In this document: positions 12,184 to 21,618 of the stretch, in pieces
Numbering within the stretch: the stretch's first letter is position 1
Layout of the letters: the number at the start of each line of letters is the position of its first letter
Assembly: GCF_018687195.1 (NCBI RefSeq)
Contig: NZ_CP061321.1
Span: 1,240,001 to 1,304,000 of the forward strand
Origin: Polynucleobacter sp. MWH-UH2A
GTDB lineage: Bacteria; Pseudomonadota; Gammaproteobacteria; Burkholderiales; Burkholderiaceae
Direction: 5' to 3'
DNA: 64,000 nt
Made by a program: the position numbers and the translations under genes
The notes under the pieces: generated by a model
What the model saw: only the letters and a program-made list of their open reading frames with translations
Database searches by the model: none
Told to the model about the DNA's origin: nothing

Positions 12184-13452
12184 TTAATTCTTTGCAACGT
12201 AGTTTTGTTTGACATAGTCATCAACGATGACTTGAAACTCTTGAGCAATATTCTCGCCACGTAAGGTCTTTACTTTAACCCCATCCACAAATACAGGGGC
12301 TGCAGGGGTCTCCCCTGTGCCGGGCAAGGAAATACCGATATTGGCATGCTTGCTTTCACCAGGGCCGTTCACGATGCAACCCATGACTGCCACATTCATG
12401 TTTTCCACGCCAGGATGTGTCTTTTTCCAAATCGGCATTTGCTGACGCAGATAAGACTGAATATTAGCCGCCAATTCTTGGAAAGTGGTGCTGGTTGTTC
12501 TACCGCATCCAGGACATGCAATCACCATCGGCGTGAAATTACGCAAGCCCATGGTTTGCAAAATTTCTTGAGCAACGATTACTTCGTTCTCACGCGGAGC
12601 GCCAGGTTCAGGCGTTAAAGAAACACGAATCGTGTCGCCAATACCTTCTTGCAACAAAATTCCCATGGCTGCAGTCGAAGCCACGATACCTTTACTGCCC
12701 ATGCCGGCTTCAGTAAGCCCCAAATGCAATGGGTAGTCTGAGCGACGTGACAAATCACGATAGACAGCTACTAGGTCTTGTACGTTGCTCACTTTGCATG
12801 AGAGCAGAATTTGATTGGGGTTCATGCCCAACTCAACCGCTTTCTCAGCTGATTGCAAGGCCGACTGAATCAAGGCCTCAATCATCACCTCTTGCGCAGT
12901 CTTTGGAACTTCGAGCGTTGCATTGCTATCCATAATGGAAGCCAATAGATCTTGATCCAAGCTACCCCAATTCACACCAATCCGAATAGGCTTGTCATAT
13001 TTGCATGCCGCTTCAATCATCTGCGCAAATTGAGGATCTCGCTTCGCGCCCTTACCTACATTGCCTGGATTGATGCGGTACTTAGAGAGTGCTTTTGCAC
13101 AGTCCGGAAAATCATTTAATAGCGTATGGCCGTTGTAATGAAAGTCACCAATCAACGGCACCAAGATATCCATCTTGTCTAACTGCTCGCGGATATAAGG
13201 AACTGCTGCCGCCGCTTCAGGTGTGTTCACGGTAATACGAACCATCTCTGAGCCTGCGCGTGCTAATTCTTTTATCTGAATGGCAGTACCGACTGCATCT
13301 GCAGTGTCGGTATTGGTCATCGATTGCACGCGCACTGGGGCATCACCACCAACCGTCACGATATTCGTTTTCCAAACCACCCTCGCTTGGCGAGTGGCAC
13401 GTTTGGGAGAAGGACCCAAAGGCAACTTGGTTTGATTTAAGGAATCGCTCAT
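12184..13452 (-). CDS. ispG: 4-hydroxy-3-methylbut-2-enyl diphosphate synthase
   Basis: IspG is the iron-sulfur enzyme that converts MEcPP to HMBPP in the non-mevalonate isoprenoid pathway. The 422-residue protein has a TIM-barrel N-terminal half ([23 protein letters not shown]) and the C-terminal cluster-binding cysteines in ACPGCGRTT and [10 protein letters not shown]. Only 36 bases separate it from rlmN upstream; that gap is mostly a 12-base sequence, TTAACTTATTTC, repeated twice (13465-13488). The pilF and rodZ genes that often sit here in relatives are absent. Confidence 0.97.
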   Translation of the reverse strand: MSDSLNQTKLPLGPSPKRATRQARVVWKTNIVTVGGDAPVRVQSMTNTDTADAVGTAIQIKELARAGSEMVRITVNTPEAAAAVPYIREQLDKMDILVPLIGDFHYNGHTLLNDFPDCAKALSKYRINPGNVGKGAKRDPQFAQMIEAACKYDKPIRIGVNWGSLDQDLLASIMDSNATLEVPKTAQEVMIEALIQSALQSAEKAVELGMNPNQILLSCKVSNVQDLVAVYRDLSRRSDYPLHLGLTEAGMGSKGIVASTAAMGILLQEGIGDTIRVSLTPEPGAPRENEVIVAQEILQTMGLRNFTPMVIACPGCGRTTSTTFQELAANIQSYLRQQMPIWKKTHPGVENMNVAVMGCIVNGPGESKHANIGISLPGTGETPAAPVFVDGVKVKTLRGENIAQEFQVIVDDYVKQNYVAKN

Positions 13453-13488
13453 ATCAATGAATGCTTAACTTATTTCTTAACTTATTTC

Positions 13489-14682
13489 TTAATTTAGCTT
13501 TTTCAGCCATTCAATCGGCCGTTCATTCGATGGTGTGTCGACAATGATTTCAGAATCATGTACCGCGCGCTCACGTACGCGAGTACGATCGATCACATCC
13601 CCTGCTAACTGACCACAGGCAGCGACAATATCATCGCCACGGGTCTTACGCACCGTTGCCACCATACCGGCATCTAAGAGAATACTGGCAAAGGTATTAA
13701 CCCGTTGAGCCGGCGAACGCTTCAAGCCAGACTCAGGGAAAGGATTAAATGGAATGAGGTTGATCTTGCACTTGATGTTTTTCAACAAGCGCACTAATTC
13801 TTTTGCTTGGATGTCAGAATCATTCACACCATCAAGCATGCAGTATTCAAAGGTCAAGAAATCTCTTGGTGCAAATGGCAGGTAACGCTCACAAGCATCA
13901 AGTAATTCACGCAGTGGGTATTTTTGATTCAATGGCACCAACTGGTCGCGTAATGCGTCATTCGGCGCATGCAAAGATACTGCTAACGCCACTGGGCAAT
14001 CTTGCGCTAATCGATCAATCATCGGCACAACGCCCGATGTTGAAACTGTTACGCGACGACGAGATAATCCATAAGCCCTATCATCGAGCATGAGACGTAA
14101 TGCAGATACGACATTGTCGTAGTTGAGCAATGGTTCACCCATGCCCATCATCACGACATTTGAAATTACGCGCCCAGTGTGCTCCCAACCTGGCGTAGGA
14201 TATTTTTCAATACGACGCACTGCATCAGGGTCATTGCGTAATAGGTGCTCAGCAAACCACAATTGGCCAATGATTTCGCCTGAAGTCAGATTGCGCGAGA
14301 AGCCTTGATACCCTGTTGAACAGAAGCGGCAATTGACTGCACAGCCAGCTTGAGAAGAGATACACAAAGTGCCACGGTCATCTTCTGGAATATAAACAGA
14401 CTCAACCGCATTACCTGCCCCCACATCCAATAGCCACTTGCGTGTGCCATCTTGAGCATGTTCGTCTTTGATAACCGGAAGAGAGAGAACTTCTGCTTTA
14501 TCGAGCAAGGTCGCTCGAAAGCTTTTTGCTAAATCACTCATGTCGTTGATGTCAGATACGCCGCGCTGGTGTATCCACTGCATGAGTTGCTTTGCCCTGA
14601 AGGGCTTTTCATTTAACCCCGCGACATACGCCGCCATTTGGTCAGCGTCAAAATCTAAGAGATTTACGCGCGGGGAGGTCAA
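13489..14682 (-). CDS. rlmN: Dual-specificity RNA methyltransferase RlmN
   Basis: RlmN is a radical-SAM enzyme that methylates C2 of adenosine 2503 in 23S rRNA and adenosine 37 of some tRNAs. The 397-residue protein has the radical-SAM cluster motif CAVNCRFC near residue 115, the [11 protein letters not shown]-binding segment and the conserved [10 protein letters not shown]. The C-terminal mechanistic cysteine is in [13 protein letters not shown]. The ATG at 14682 gives the expected N-terminal helical domain. It lies 42 bases after ndk. Confidence 0.97.
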   Translation of the reverse strand: MTSPRVNLLDFDADQMAAYVAGLNEKPFRAKQLMQWIHQRGVSDINDMSDLAKSFRATLLDKAEVLSLPVIKDEHAQDGTRKWLLDVGAGNAVESVYIPEDDRGTLCISSQAGCAVNCRFCSTGYQGFSRNLTSGEIIGQLWFAEHLLRNDPDAVRRIEKYPTPGWEHTGRVISNVVMMGMGEPLLNYDNVVSALRLMLDDRAYGLSRRRVTVSTSGVVPMIDRLAQDCPVALAVSLHAPNDALRDQLVPLNQKYPLRELLDACERYLPFAPRDFLTFEYCMLDGVNDSDIQAKELVRLLKNIKCKINLIPFNPFPESGLKRSPAQRVNTFASILLDAGMVATVRKTRGDDIVAACGQLAGDVIDRTRVRERAVHDSEIIVDTPSNERPIEWLKKLN

Positions 14683-14724
14683 TGCGCCTACTTATCAATA
14701 AAAGTATTGAACAGCAAGTAACGA

Positions 14725-15150
14725 TTAACGATTGAAAACGTTCATGCCAGGGAAGAAGAATGCAACTTCCACAGCAGCAGTTTCAGGAGCGTCAGAACCG
14801 TGTACTGCGTTTGCATCGATGCTGTCAGCAAAATCAGCACGGATTGTGCCTTTTTCTGCTTTCTTAGGATCGGTAGCACCCATCAAGTCGCGGTTCTTAG
14901 CGATTGCGCCTTCACCTTGCAAAACTTGAATCATGACTGGGCCAGAAATCATAAAGCTCACCAAATCTTTGAAGAAAGGACGTTCTTTGTGAACGGCATA
15001 GAACTGCTCTGCTTCAGACTGTGAAAGATGTGCCATTTTGGACGCGACGATCTTCAAACCAGCTGATTCAAAACGGTCATAGATTTTGCCGATGACGTTT
15101 TTAGCGACAGCATCAGGTTTGATGATTGAGAGGGTGCGTTCGATTGCCAT
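14725..15150 (-). CDS. ndk: Nucleoside diphosphate kinase
   Basis: Ndk balances nucleoside triphosphate pools by phosphate transfer through a phosphohistidine. The 141-residue protein starts [14 protein letters not shown] and contains the catalytic [15 protein letters not shown] segment with the active-site His near 117. It is the first gene of the long minus-strand block. A perfect TATAAT (reverse strand of 15237-15242) lies about 87 bases upstream. The ribosome site is GGAGTCCTGA-ATG. Confidence 0.99.
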   Translation of the reverse strand: MAIERTLSIIKPDAVAKNVIGKIYDRFESAGLKIVASKMAHLSQSEAEQFYAVHKERPFFKDLVSFMISGPVMIQVLQGEGAIAKNRDLMGATDPKKAEKGTIRADFADSIDANAVHGSDAPETAAVEVAFFFPGMNVFNR

Positions 15151-15236
15151 TCAGGACTCCAATAGTGATTTCAAAGGTATTTGTTGGGTAAGGTCTATGT
15201 CAGTCCAAACGGACACCCCACTCCAACGACCCCCGA

Positions 15237-15242
15237 ATTATA
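15237..15242 (-). promoter_or_regulatory. Candidate -10 box of the ndk block
   Basis: On the minus strand the bases read TATAAT, an exact sigma-70 -10 hexamer, preceded by TG. No good -35 is visible at 16-18 bases, so an extended -10 promoter is my inference. The implied leader to the ndk ATG is about 80 bases. Confidence 0.45.
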
Positions 15243-15337
15243 CATTGTCTGACCGTATTTACCCCTATAACGGTAGGGCTAAGGTCTTGAATTTACAGGG
15301 TATAACCCCTCGTTTTGTAGTCTTTTTATGCCAGATC

Positions 15338-15364
15338 TTGAAATTAGGGTGTTTTGTCTATACT
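15338..15364 (+). promoter_or_regulatory. Candidate sigma-70 promoter of the Bax-inhibitor gene
   Basis: TTGAAA (15338-15343) and TATACT (15359-15364) are separated by 15 bases, slightly short of the ideal 17. They lie 56 bases before the ATG at 15420. Both hexamers are close to consensus. Confidence 0.5.
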
Positions 15365-15419
15365 TAGTGTCAACAGTCCTTGATGGGCTTATGTGTTTAC
15401 TACGAAAGAAGGAGTCTTT

Positions 15420-16121
15420 ATGAGTGACCTTAACTCTTACGGCTTTGGTCAAGCTGGCTCGATCAGTACCGTTCAAGTACGCAACCGCGTGCTACGCAAT
15501 ACTTATGCGCTCTTGGCGCTCTCCATGGTGCCTACTGTTATCGGCGCTTGGCTTGGTGTTGCCATGGGTCTTGACCTGTTTGCTGGCAGCCCATTCATGG
15601 GTTTCATCGTATTCATGGCAGTGGCTTTTGGCTTCTTCTGGGCTATCGATAAGAACAAAGACACTGGTCTAGGCGTTCTGCTCTTATTGGGCTTCACCTT
15701 CTTCATGGGCATCATGCTCTCTCGCTTAGTTGGCTTTACGCTTAACAGCTACAGCAATGGCGCAGCACTCATCATGCTGTCTTTTGGTGGCACAGCCGCA
15801 ATCTTTGCGACCATGGCTACGATTGCTACTGTGAGCAAGAGTGATTTTGCTGGCCTAGGTAAATGGTTGATGGTGGGCGTTCTGCTCTTGATCGTTGCCT
15901 CTTTGGCCAACATCTGGTTGCAGTTGCCCTCTTTAATGTTGACTGTGATGGTTTTAGCAATCGCTATCTTCTCCGCCTTCATCCTGGTTGATGTGCAGCG
16001 TGTAGTAAATGGCGGTGAAACCAACTACATCATGGCGACATTAGCGATCTACTTAGATGTGTACAACGTGTTCACCAACTTACTTGCCCTCTTGGGCATC
16101 TTTGGCGGTAACCGAGACTAA
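15420..16121 (+). CDS. Bax inhibitor-1/YccA family membrane protein
   Basis: This 233-residue integral membrane protein has seven hydrophobic segments and the family's layout: a polar N-terminus with RNRVLRNTYALLALS, then closely packed helices, ending in the conserved DVYNVFTNLLALLGIFGG. YccA of E. coli is an FtsH substrate and modulator; whether this one interacts with the HflKC made by the neighbouring block is only a suggestion. I chose the ATG at 15420 over one 27 bases upstream because GGAG sits six bases before it. It is the only plus-strand gene in the first 30 kb and ends in a terminator. Confidence 0.92.
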   Translation: MSDLNSYGFGQAGSISTVQVRNRVLRNTYALLALSMVPTVIGAWLGVAMGLDLFAGSPFMGFIVFMAVAFGFFWAIDKNKDTGLGVLLLLGFTFFMGIMLSRLVGFTLNSYSNGAALIMLSFGGTAAIFATMATIATVSKSDFAGLGKWLMVGVLLLIVASLANIWLQLPSLMLTVMVLAIAIFSAFILVDVQRVVNGGETNYIMATLAIYLDVYNVFTNLLALLGIFGGNRD

Positions 16122-16132
16122 GAGAATTCAAG

Positions 16133-16154
16133 ACACACTTTAATTAAAGTGTGT
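16133..16154. repeat. 22-base perfect palindrome
   Basis: ACACACTTTAA is followed immediately by its exact reverse complement, 11 bases after the stop of the Bax-inhibitor gene. It could form a cruciform or a first hairpin ahead of the terminator at 16165. Confidence 0.7.
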
Positions 16155-16164
16155 TGTTCTCTTT

Positions 16165-16187
16165 AGGCGCCTACGGGCGCTTTTTTA
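16165..16187 (+). terminator. Rho-independent terminator
   Basis: A GC-rich stem GCGCC/GGCGC with loop TACG is followed by TTTTTT, 45 bases after the stop of the Bax-inhibitor gene. This is a textbook intrinsic terminator for the plus-strand transcript. Confidence 0.85.
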
Positions 16188-16229
16188 TTGCCTGCTTACT
16201 ATCTTTCTACTGCCTAACTTATGTTTGTA

Positions 16230-16310
16230 TTAATTTGCTACAAACATACTCACAGCGTAAGACAGTGCAATCAAAATTAATAGGATTGCAAAACTATCCG
16301 AGGCTCTCAT
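16230..16310 (-). CDS. Predicted 26-residue single-pass membrane peptide
   Basis: An open frame of 26 codons encodes MRASDSFAILLILIALSYAV and six further residues, SMFVAN. It is almost entirely one hydrophobic helix after a short polar start. The ribosome site is strong: GGGAG six bases before the ATG. I know no family for it. It sits alone between the Bax-inhibitor terminator and the outer-membrane protein gene. The case rests on the ribosome site plus a complete membrane helix; conservation in relatives is untested. Confidence 0.5.
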   Translation of the reverse strand: MRASDSFAILLILIALSYAVSMFVAN

Positions 16311-16465
16311 GATTTACTCCCAGCCAATTGATTGACGGCAAACCATCACCGCACGCTTTCAATCTACTCTTACAGAGGACTGGGGTTGAACTTATACGCA
16401 CTACCTTTTTGAACTGCGCACCACAGAGGTACTGACTAAGCGCTAATTTGGTGCATCTTTATTTA

Positions 16466-17020
16466 TTAGAAGCGCCAACCGATAGAAACGCCATAAGAGT
16501 TGATGTTTACCTTATCGCTAGAGCCATCGCTCCAGTAAACCGTTTTGTAGTTCTGTTGTGAAATCTCCGCCCTGGTAAATAGATTCTTGGTTAGCAGATA
16601 TTCCACACCGAGTCCGTAACTAGGTCCATTAATCCATTGGTAATAACCTGGTGATGAATATTTTGACCAAGAGTATCCAAGCTTTACATAGCCCAGAAGT
16701 TTTTCTGTGATGGCGTAGCCAACTTTTGCACCCGCCTCTATCGGGTGATGCGCATCAGGGTCAGATCCAGAAGTATCTGTTGTGCCCAAATCATAGGTTC
16801 CATAGATGCCAACTAACCATTGATCGTTGATGGCTTTGTAAGCATCTGCAGTAATACTCGGAATACCACTATTACTAGTTGCAGATCCGCCTGGATTGGA
16901 TTTATCTGTAATGGAGTTTAGGGAGTAATCAAACGAAAGGCCAAAACCTTCAAAATTTTGGGACTGCCCGTAGGCAATCGGTGCTAGCAATACCAAAAGT
17001 AAGAACGCAATTTTTTTCAC
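16466..17020 (-). CDS. Outer-membrane beta-barrel protein (porin-like, unknown role)
   Basis: The protein has a Sec signal peptide (KKIAFLLLVLLAPIAYGQS) and then alternating aromatic/polar strands typical of an eight-strand barrel, ending GVSIGWRF with the terminal Phe recognised by the BAM machinery. It is about 184 residues, in the OmpA-barrel/OmpW size class. I prefer the GTG at 17020 because GGTGGG precedes it; a GTG at 17035 would add five residues ahead of the signal. Function cannot be told from sequence. Confidence 0.7.
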   Translation of the reverse strand: MKKIAFLLLVLLAPIAYGQSQNFEGFGLSFDYSLNSITDKSNPGGSATSNSGIPSITADAYKAINDQWLVGIYGTYDLGTTDTSGSDPDAHHPIEAGAKVGYAITEKLLGYVKLGYSWSKYSSPGYYQWINGPSYGLGVEYLLTKNLFTRAEISQQNYKTVYWSDGSSDKVNINSYGVSIGWRF

Positions 17021-17079
17021 AACACATCCCACCACTTTTTTTAATAATACGAAAGACTATATCAGAGGGGTTTATGGGT

Positions 17080-18504
17080 CTATTTTTTGTGAAAAACCGC
17101 CATCGATTCCACATGCGATGTATGTGGGAACATATTCACAATACCTGCACCCTTGAGGGTGTAGCCTGCCTGATGGCACAAGATATCAGCATCTCTAGCT
17201 AGAGTCTTGGGATTACAAGACACATAGACAATATGTTCTGGCAAAAGATTGCTTTTCTGGTCATGCAGTTCTGCGAGTGCCCTGCAGATTTCCATGGCAC
17301 CCTCTCTAGGGGGGTCCATTAACCAACGATTGGCTTTGCCCCATGAAGCAATTGTCTCTGTAGTCACTTCAAACAAATCGCTTTGCATGAAGCTAGCTTT
17401 ATCTGCCAAGCCATTATGCTGCGCATTTGCTTTAGCACGCGTCGTTAATGTAGCCAAACCCTCAATACCTAAAACTTGCTTTGCTTTACGTGCCAGCGGC
17501 AAGGTGAAATTACCAATGCCGCAAAATAAATCAAGCACTCGGTCAGTCTCTTTTACTTCTAGCAAACGAATCGCTTTACTGACGAGCGAGCGATTCATCA
17601 TGTGATTAACCTGCGTAAAGTCAGCTGGTTTGAACGGCATCTCGATTTCGAACTCGGGCAGACGATAGCAGAGCTTGCCAGTCTCCGGATAAAACGGCGC
17701 AACCGTTTCAATGCCTTTGGGTTGCAACCAAATCCAGACCTTGTGGCGGTCAGCAAATGCCCGTAGCAAATCCTCATCCGCTTTAGTTAAGGGCTTGAGA
17801 TTTCGAAATACAAGAGCCGTAACGGGCGCTGCTTTTATGGGGTCTTCAGAATTGGGCTCTTCTGGCTCACCCACGGCAATCTCGATTTGCGGCATACGAT
17901 CTACAATCGACAAGCCCATTACCAATTTGCGCATCTCCGGCAAAAGATCAGAGAGATGCTTTGGCAAAATTTCGCAGGCAAGCATATCGGCTACGTAGCC
18001 ACTTTTACCCTCATGAAATCCAATTAAGACTGTACCTTTTTTAATCGAGCGATTGACTGCGCTCAAACGTGCACGATGTCGATACTCCCAGGTAGGGCCA
18101 CCCATAGGACGCAGAATTTCTTCTGGGGTCACTTTAGCTATGTGCTGCAAGTCATCTTCAAGCACGCGCTGCTTCATTGCCACTTGCGCCCGAATATCTA
18201 AGTGCTGCATGGTGCAGCCGCCACAAACGCCAAACGCTGCACACTTCGGTTGCGCTCTAAAGACTGCGGGCTTGAGAATTTCACGTACCTTGGCTTTAGC
18301 AAAGCGCGCTTTATCACTAGTAATGGTGTAGGTCACCAGTTCAGTAGGCAAGGCGCCTTTAATAAAAATCACTTTACCGCTAGATTCTGGATCATACTGC
18401 TCAGTCGGGGTAAGGCGTGCTATCCCTTGGGCATCTAAATCGAGGGAGGTAACAGTAATGGGCTCAGTCACTTCAATATTGACTGGCTTATCCCCTCTAC
18501 GCAT
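17080..18504 (-). CDS. rlmD: 23S rRNA (uracil(1939)-C5)-methyltransferase
   Basis: RlmD makes m5U1939 in 23S rRNA. The 474-residue protein has an N-terminal TRAM domain (EPITVTSLDLDAQGIARL), the iron-sulfur cysteines CAAFGVCGGC near residue 87, a Rossmann SAM domain with LDLFCGIGNFTLPLA, the DPPREG motif, and the catalytic YVSCNPKTLARD. Its start overlaps the end of the exonuclease gene by eight bases, so the two are probably one transcript. Confidence 0.95.
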   Translation of the reverse strand: MRRGDKPVNIEVTEPITVTSLDLDAQGIARLTPTEQYDPESSGKVIFIKGALPTELVTYTITSDKARFAKAKVREILKPAVFRAQPKCAAFGVCGGCTMQHLDIRAQVAMKQRVLEDDLQHIAKVTPEEILRPMGGPTWEYRHRARLSAVNRSIKKGTVLIGFHEGKSGYVADMLACEILPKHLSDLLPEMRKLVMGLSIVDRMPQIEIAVGEPEEPNSEDPIKAAPVTALVFRNLKPLTKADEDLLRAFADRHKVWIWLQPKGIETVAPFYPETGKLCYRLPEFEIEMPFKPADFTQVNHMMNRSLVSKAIRLLEVKETDRVLDLFCGIGNFTLPLARKAKQVLGIEGLATLTTRAKANAQHNGLADKASFMQSDLFEVTTETIASWGKANRWLMDPPREGAMEICRALAELHDQKSNLLPEHIVYVSCNPKTLARDADILCHQAGYTLKGAGIVNMFPHTSHVESMAVFHKK

Positions 18505-19318
18505 CCGGTGCGAAGCCTTTTAGATACTCCTGCCACTGTCCGCCGTTTGGCTCTTTGGCTTCTTTCTCTAAATAGGCTTTAACAAAAGCGATTTCTTCTT
18601 GGTACTCTTCTGGAGTAAATCCACCACGCAATAACTGAAAGCGACAGTACATCAAATAGGTATTCACCACATCCGTTTCGCAATAGCGACGAATATCGTT
18701 TATCTTGCCTTCTTGATACGCTGGCCATACTTGACTGCCATCCATCCCCATCTTGCCGGGGAAACCACATAGCTTAGCTAAACCATCCAAAGGTGCGTTG
18801 GCTCTACCGTTAAATTTAGCTAACAAATCCATCATGTCCAGATGGCGCATGTGATAACGACTGATGTAATTGTTCCACTTAAAGTCACGGCTATCGGCTT
18901 CTTGGCTCTCGCCCATCTCCCAATAGCGTGATGCTTGAATGTGATTGGCTAAAGCGCGGTAGTGCAGTACTGGTAAATCAAAACCACTGCCATTCCAGGA
19001 AACTAGTTGTGGGGTGTACTTTTCAACCAGATCGAAGAAGGCTTGAATAATCACCTTCTCATCATCTTCTGGTGTGCCAAGCGTACCGACTTTAATTTGA
19101 GGTGCGCCTTCTTTAGTGGTTCTGCGAATGACACAAGAAATCGCCGCCACTTTTTGCAAAAACAGAGGAAGAAACTCACTGCCTGTTTTCTCAGCGCGCG
19201 CTGCCATGGCCTTAGCAGCCACTTCAGCGTCACTCATGGATTCGGGATAGTCTTCGACCCGACGCAGACCAGCTACATCTGGAATAGTTTCAATATCAAA
19301 GACGAGAACGGTTGCCAT
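18497..19318 (-). CDS. DEDDy 3'-5' exonuclease (PolB-exonuclease-like)
   Basis: The 273-residue protein matches the 'predicted 3'-5' exonuclease related to PolB' family (DNA_pol_B_exo2). Metal-binding motifs are visible: ExoI VFDIETIP near residue 6, ExoII WNGSGFDLPVL near 118, and ExoIII YCETDVVNTY near 213. The natural substrate of the family is not well established. In relatives with rpoS, the sigma factor gene commonly lies between nlpD and rlmD; here this gene occupies that slot. Confidence 0.88.
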   Translation of the reverse strand: MATVLVFDIETIPDVAGLRRVEDYPESMSDAEVAAKAMAARAEKTGSEFLPLFLQKVAAISCVIRRTTKEGAPQIKVGTLGTPEDDEKVIIQAFFDLVEKYTPQLVSWNGSGFDLPVLHYRALANHIQASRYWEMGESQEADSRDFKWNNYISRYHMRHLDMMDLLAKFNGRANAPLDGLAKLCGFPGKMGMDGSQVWPAYQEGKINDIRRYCETDVVNTYLMYCRFQLLRGGFTPEEYQEEIAFVKAYLEKEAKEPNGGQWQEYLKGFAPDA

Positions 19319-19371
19319 GAATAAAGATGTGGAGATGAAGTTGTAGATGTAGTATTAGATACCGCTACAAA

Positions 19372-20175
19372 TTACTGCAAGTATGGCGTTGGATTTACTG
19401 GCTTGCCATTCACGCGCAACTCGAAGTGGAGTTTTGGTGCATTGGTATCGGTATCGCCCATCTCTGCAATCTTCTGACCTTTACGCACGCTATCACCCTC
19501 TTTAACCAAGAGCTTGCTGTTATGAGCATAAGCAGTCAGGTAGGTATTGTCATGTTTCACAATCACGAGATTACCGTAGCCACGCAAGCTATTGCCAGCG
19601 TAAACGACTTTGCCATCGGCTGCTGCCAGAACTGGTTCGCCAACCTTACCTGCAATATCAATACCTTTGTTGGTTTCGTTAAATTCACCAGTCACTTTGC
19701 CTTTTGCTGGCCATGACAAACGAATACCAGGCTCTGCAACTATCTCAGGCTTAGTCGTCTCTACTGGCGTAGGTGCATCCGCTTTATCTATCACAGAACT
19801 TGAAGGTTTTTTATCTACTGGTTTTGCCGCAACTGCTTTTGTATTTGCTGGTGACTTAATCAAAACTAAATCACCGACTTCAATGACATCAGGATTAAAG
19901 TTGGGATTCTCCGCTTTATTCCACTGAGCCACATCACGCGGCGCCTGCCCATGATCTAGAGCAATGCGCGCCAAGGTGTCGCCTCTTTTCACTCGGTAGT
20001 AACCTGGAGGTGCTGGCTCATATGAACTAGATCCACTGGTACGGTCAATGACGCCAGCTGGTTTTGTACGAGGGGTTGAACAGCCTGCCACTAACAATAT
20101 GGAAGTAGACAAAACCAAAAAGAAAATTGCTTTAAATAGGAGGGTCATAGAATCAGATTTCTTTATTAATCTCAT
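19372..20175 (-). CDS. nlpD: LysM/M23 murein hydrolase activator NlpD
   Basis: NlpD is an outer-membrane lipoprotein that activates amidases at the division septum. Visible are a lipoprotein signal ending LVAGC (Cys near 32), a LysM domain ([18 protein letters not shown]) near 58-105, a Pro/Ala/Lys linker, and a C-terminal M23 (LytM) domain. The first catalytic histidine position of M23 reads Asn in NKGIDIA, so the domain is degenerate and regulatory, as in E. coli NlpD. The start at 20175 is supported by AGGGG five bases upstream and by an ATGA overlap with the pcm stop. Confidence 0.93.
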   Translation of the reverse strand: MRLIKKSDSMTLLFKAIFFLVLSTSILLVAGCSTPRTKPAGVIDRTSGSSSYEPAPPGYYRVKRGDTLARIALDHGQAPRDVAQWNKAENPNFNPDVIEVGDLVLIKSPANTKAVAAKPVDKKPSSSVIDKADAPTPVETTKPEIVAEPGIRLSWPAKGKVTGEFNETNKGIDIAGKVGEPVLAAADGKVVYAGNSLRGYGNLVIVKHDNTYLTAYAHNSKLLVKEGDSVRKGQKIAEMGDTDTNAPKLHFELRVNGKPVNPTPYLQ

Positions 20176-20828
20176 ACTACCCCTGATTGTAAGGGGACGA
20201 AAAAGACCCCATCTAAAACGGTTCTTTGATAGCGCTGGGAGCTCATTCTTTCCACCATCACCAATTGCTGCTCTTTTTCATTCTTGGCAACGGGAGCTAC
20301 TAGGCGACCACCGATGGCTAACTGATCGAGCAAGGCATCCGGGATACCTAAACCAGCAGCGGCCAAGATGATGCCGTCAAAAGGTGCTGCTTGTGGCAAG
20401 CCCAAAATACCATCGCCATAAATCAGGCGTAAGTTATTAATCCGAAATGGGCGCAACTTTGCTCTGGCCAAATCATGCAATGGCCGAATCCGCTCAATGG
20501 AATAGACCTCATCAGCCAATAGACTCAGTACAGCTGCTTGATAGCCACAGCCTGTACCAATCTCTAATACCTTACCTAAGGGATGACGCGGTTTGTGCAT
20601 AAGCTCAATCATGCGCGCCACTACCGATGGTTTAGAAATCGTTTGCTCATGGCCAATTGGTAAAGCGGTATCTTCATACGCCTGTGCATGTAAACCTGGA
20701 TCCATGAACGCATGGCGTGGAACGGTTGCAATCGCTTCTAATGTTTTGCCGTGCTTGACGCCAGCAGCATGCACTTTGGCTGCAAGTGCCTGACGATAGG
20801 CTGCGAATCGCTCTACCGGCTGCTTCAA
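20172..20828 (-). CDS. pcm: Protein-L-isoaspartate O-methyltransferase
   Basis: Pcm repairs isoaspartyl residues in aged proteins using SAM. The Rossmann motif [12 protein letters not shown] is present near residue 85, with the family's [17 protein letters not shown] ahead of it. The frame is open further upstream (to 20912), but that would overlap surE by 88 bases. I infer a TTG start at 20828 overlapping the surE stop (TTGA) with GGGAC upstream, giving 218 residues, the normal length. Gene order surE-pcm-nlpD is conserved across proteobacteria. Confidence 0.9.
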   Translation of the reverse strand: MKQPVERFAAYRQALAAKVHAAGVKHGKTLEAIATVPRHAFMDPGLHAQAYEDTALPIGHEQTISKPSVVARMIELMHKPRHPLGKVLEIGTGCGYQAAVLSLLADEVYSIERIRPLHDLARAKLRPFRINNLRLIYGDGILGLPQAAPFDGIILAAAGLGIPDALLDQLAIGGRLVAPVAKNEKEQQLVMVERMSSQRYQRTVLDGVFFVPLQSGVV

Positions 20829-21616
20829 CCGCGGTCCCAACCGTTTGCACGCATCGCTGCCAAACGCGCATGATGCGTTAAATCTAATTGCATTGGCGTG
20901 ATGGAGATGCATCCATCGTCAATCGCATGAAAGTCCGTACCCTCGGAATTATCTTTGACATGCCCTGCTGCACCAATCCAATAAATCTTATCGCCACGTG
21001 GGCTATCTTGCACAACTACTGGTTGTGAATGATGGCGATTACCCAAACGAGTTACGCGCCAACGGTACAAGTCCTCATATGGGCGATTTGGAATGTTGAC
21101 ATTCAGTAAAGATGCCATACCGTCGGTGTGATTTTTACTTAAGTTGGATACCAGCATTTGCGCCACGATGTCGTGCGCCGCTTTAGCAGCATCGTCAATT
21201 CGGTTCCAGCCGCGATCGATTTGAGAAAAAGCAATGCCAGGAACACCAAACATCACACCCTCAATGGCGGCGGCCACTGTGCCCGAATAGAGCACATCCT
21301 CACCCATGTTCTCGCCCTGATTAATCCCAGAAATAACGAGATCGGGTTTCTCATCCAAGAAACCTGTCATAGCTACGTGCACACAATCGGTGGGTGTGCC
21401 ATTGATAAAGAAAAACCCATCCCGCTCTCCTCCTGCAACGCGATGAATCGAGAGCGGCCGTGAGAGTGTTAAAGAGTTTGAAGCGCCACTATGGTTTTGC
21501 TCTGGAGCAATCACGGTTATGCGACCCAAGGGGCGCACGGCATTCACCAGCGCCAGCAGTCCTGGCGCTAAGTAGCCGTCATCGTTGGACACCAGAATGT
21601 GTGGCTGTATAGACAT
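20825..21616 (-). CDS. surE: 5'/3'-nucleotidase SurE
   Basis: SurE is a metal-dependent survival nucleotidase/exopolyphosphatase. The N-terminal VSNDDG motif holds the metal-binding aspartates (residues 11-12), followed by the Asn of HSGASNSLT and the [10 protein letters not shown] region. The protein is 263 residues, the usual length. Its ATG lies only two bases after the stop of the RND efflux pump gene, so it probably shares that transcript, an arrangement I do not recall from relatives. Confidence 0.95.
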   Translation of the reverse strand: MSIQPHILVSNDDGYLAPGLLALVNAVRPLGRITVIAPEQNHSGASNSLTLSRPLSIHRVAGGERDGFFFINGTPTDCVHVAMTGFLDEKPDLVISGINQGENMGEDVLYSGTVAAAIEGVMFGVPGIAFSQIDRGWNRIDDAAKAAHDIVAQMLVSNLSKNHTDGMASLLNVNIPNRPYEDLYRWRVTRLGNRHHSQPVVVQDSPRGDKIYWIGAAGHVKDNSEGTDFHAIDDGCISITPMQLDLTHHARLAAMRANGWDRG

Positions 21617-21618
21617 GT

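Noticed and set aside
20828..20912. Upstream extension of pcm inside surE
   Set aside because: It would overlap surE by 88 bases and adds residues not seen in the family; a TTG start at the surE stop gives the normal length.
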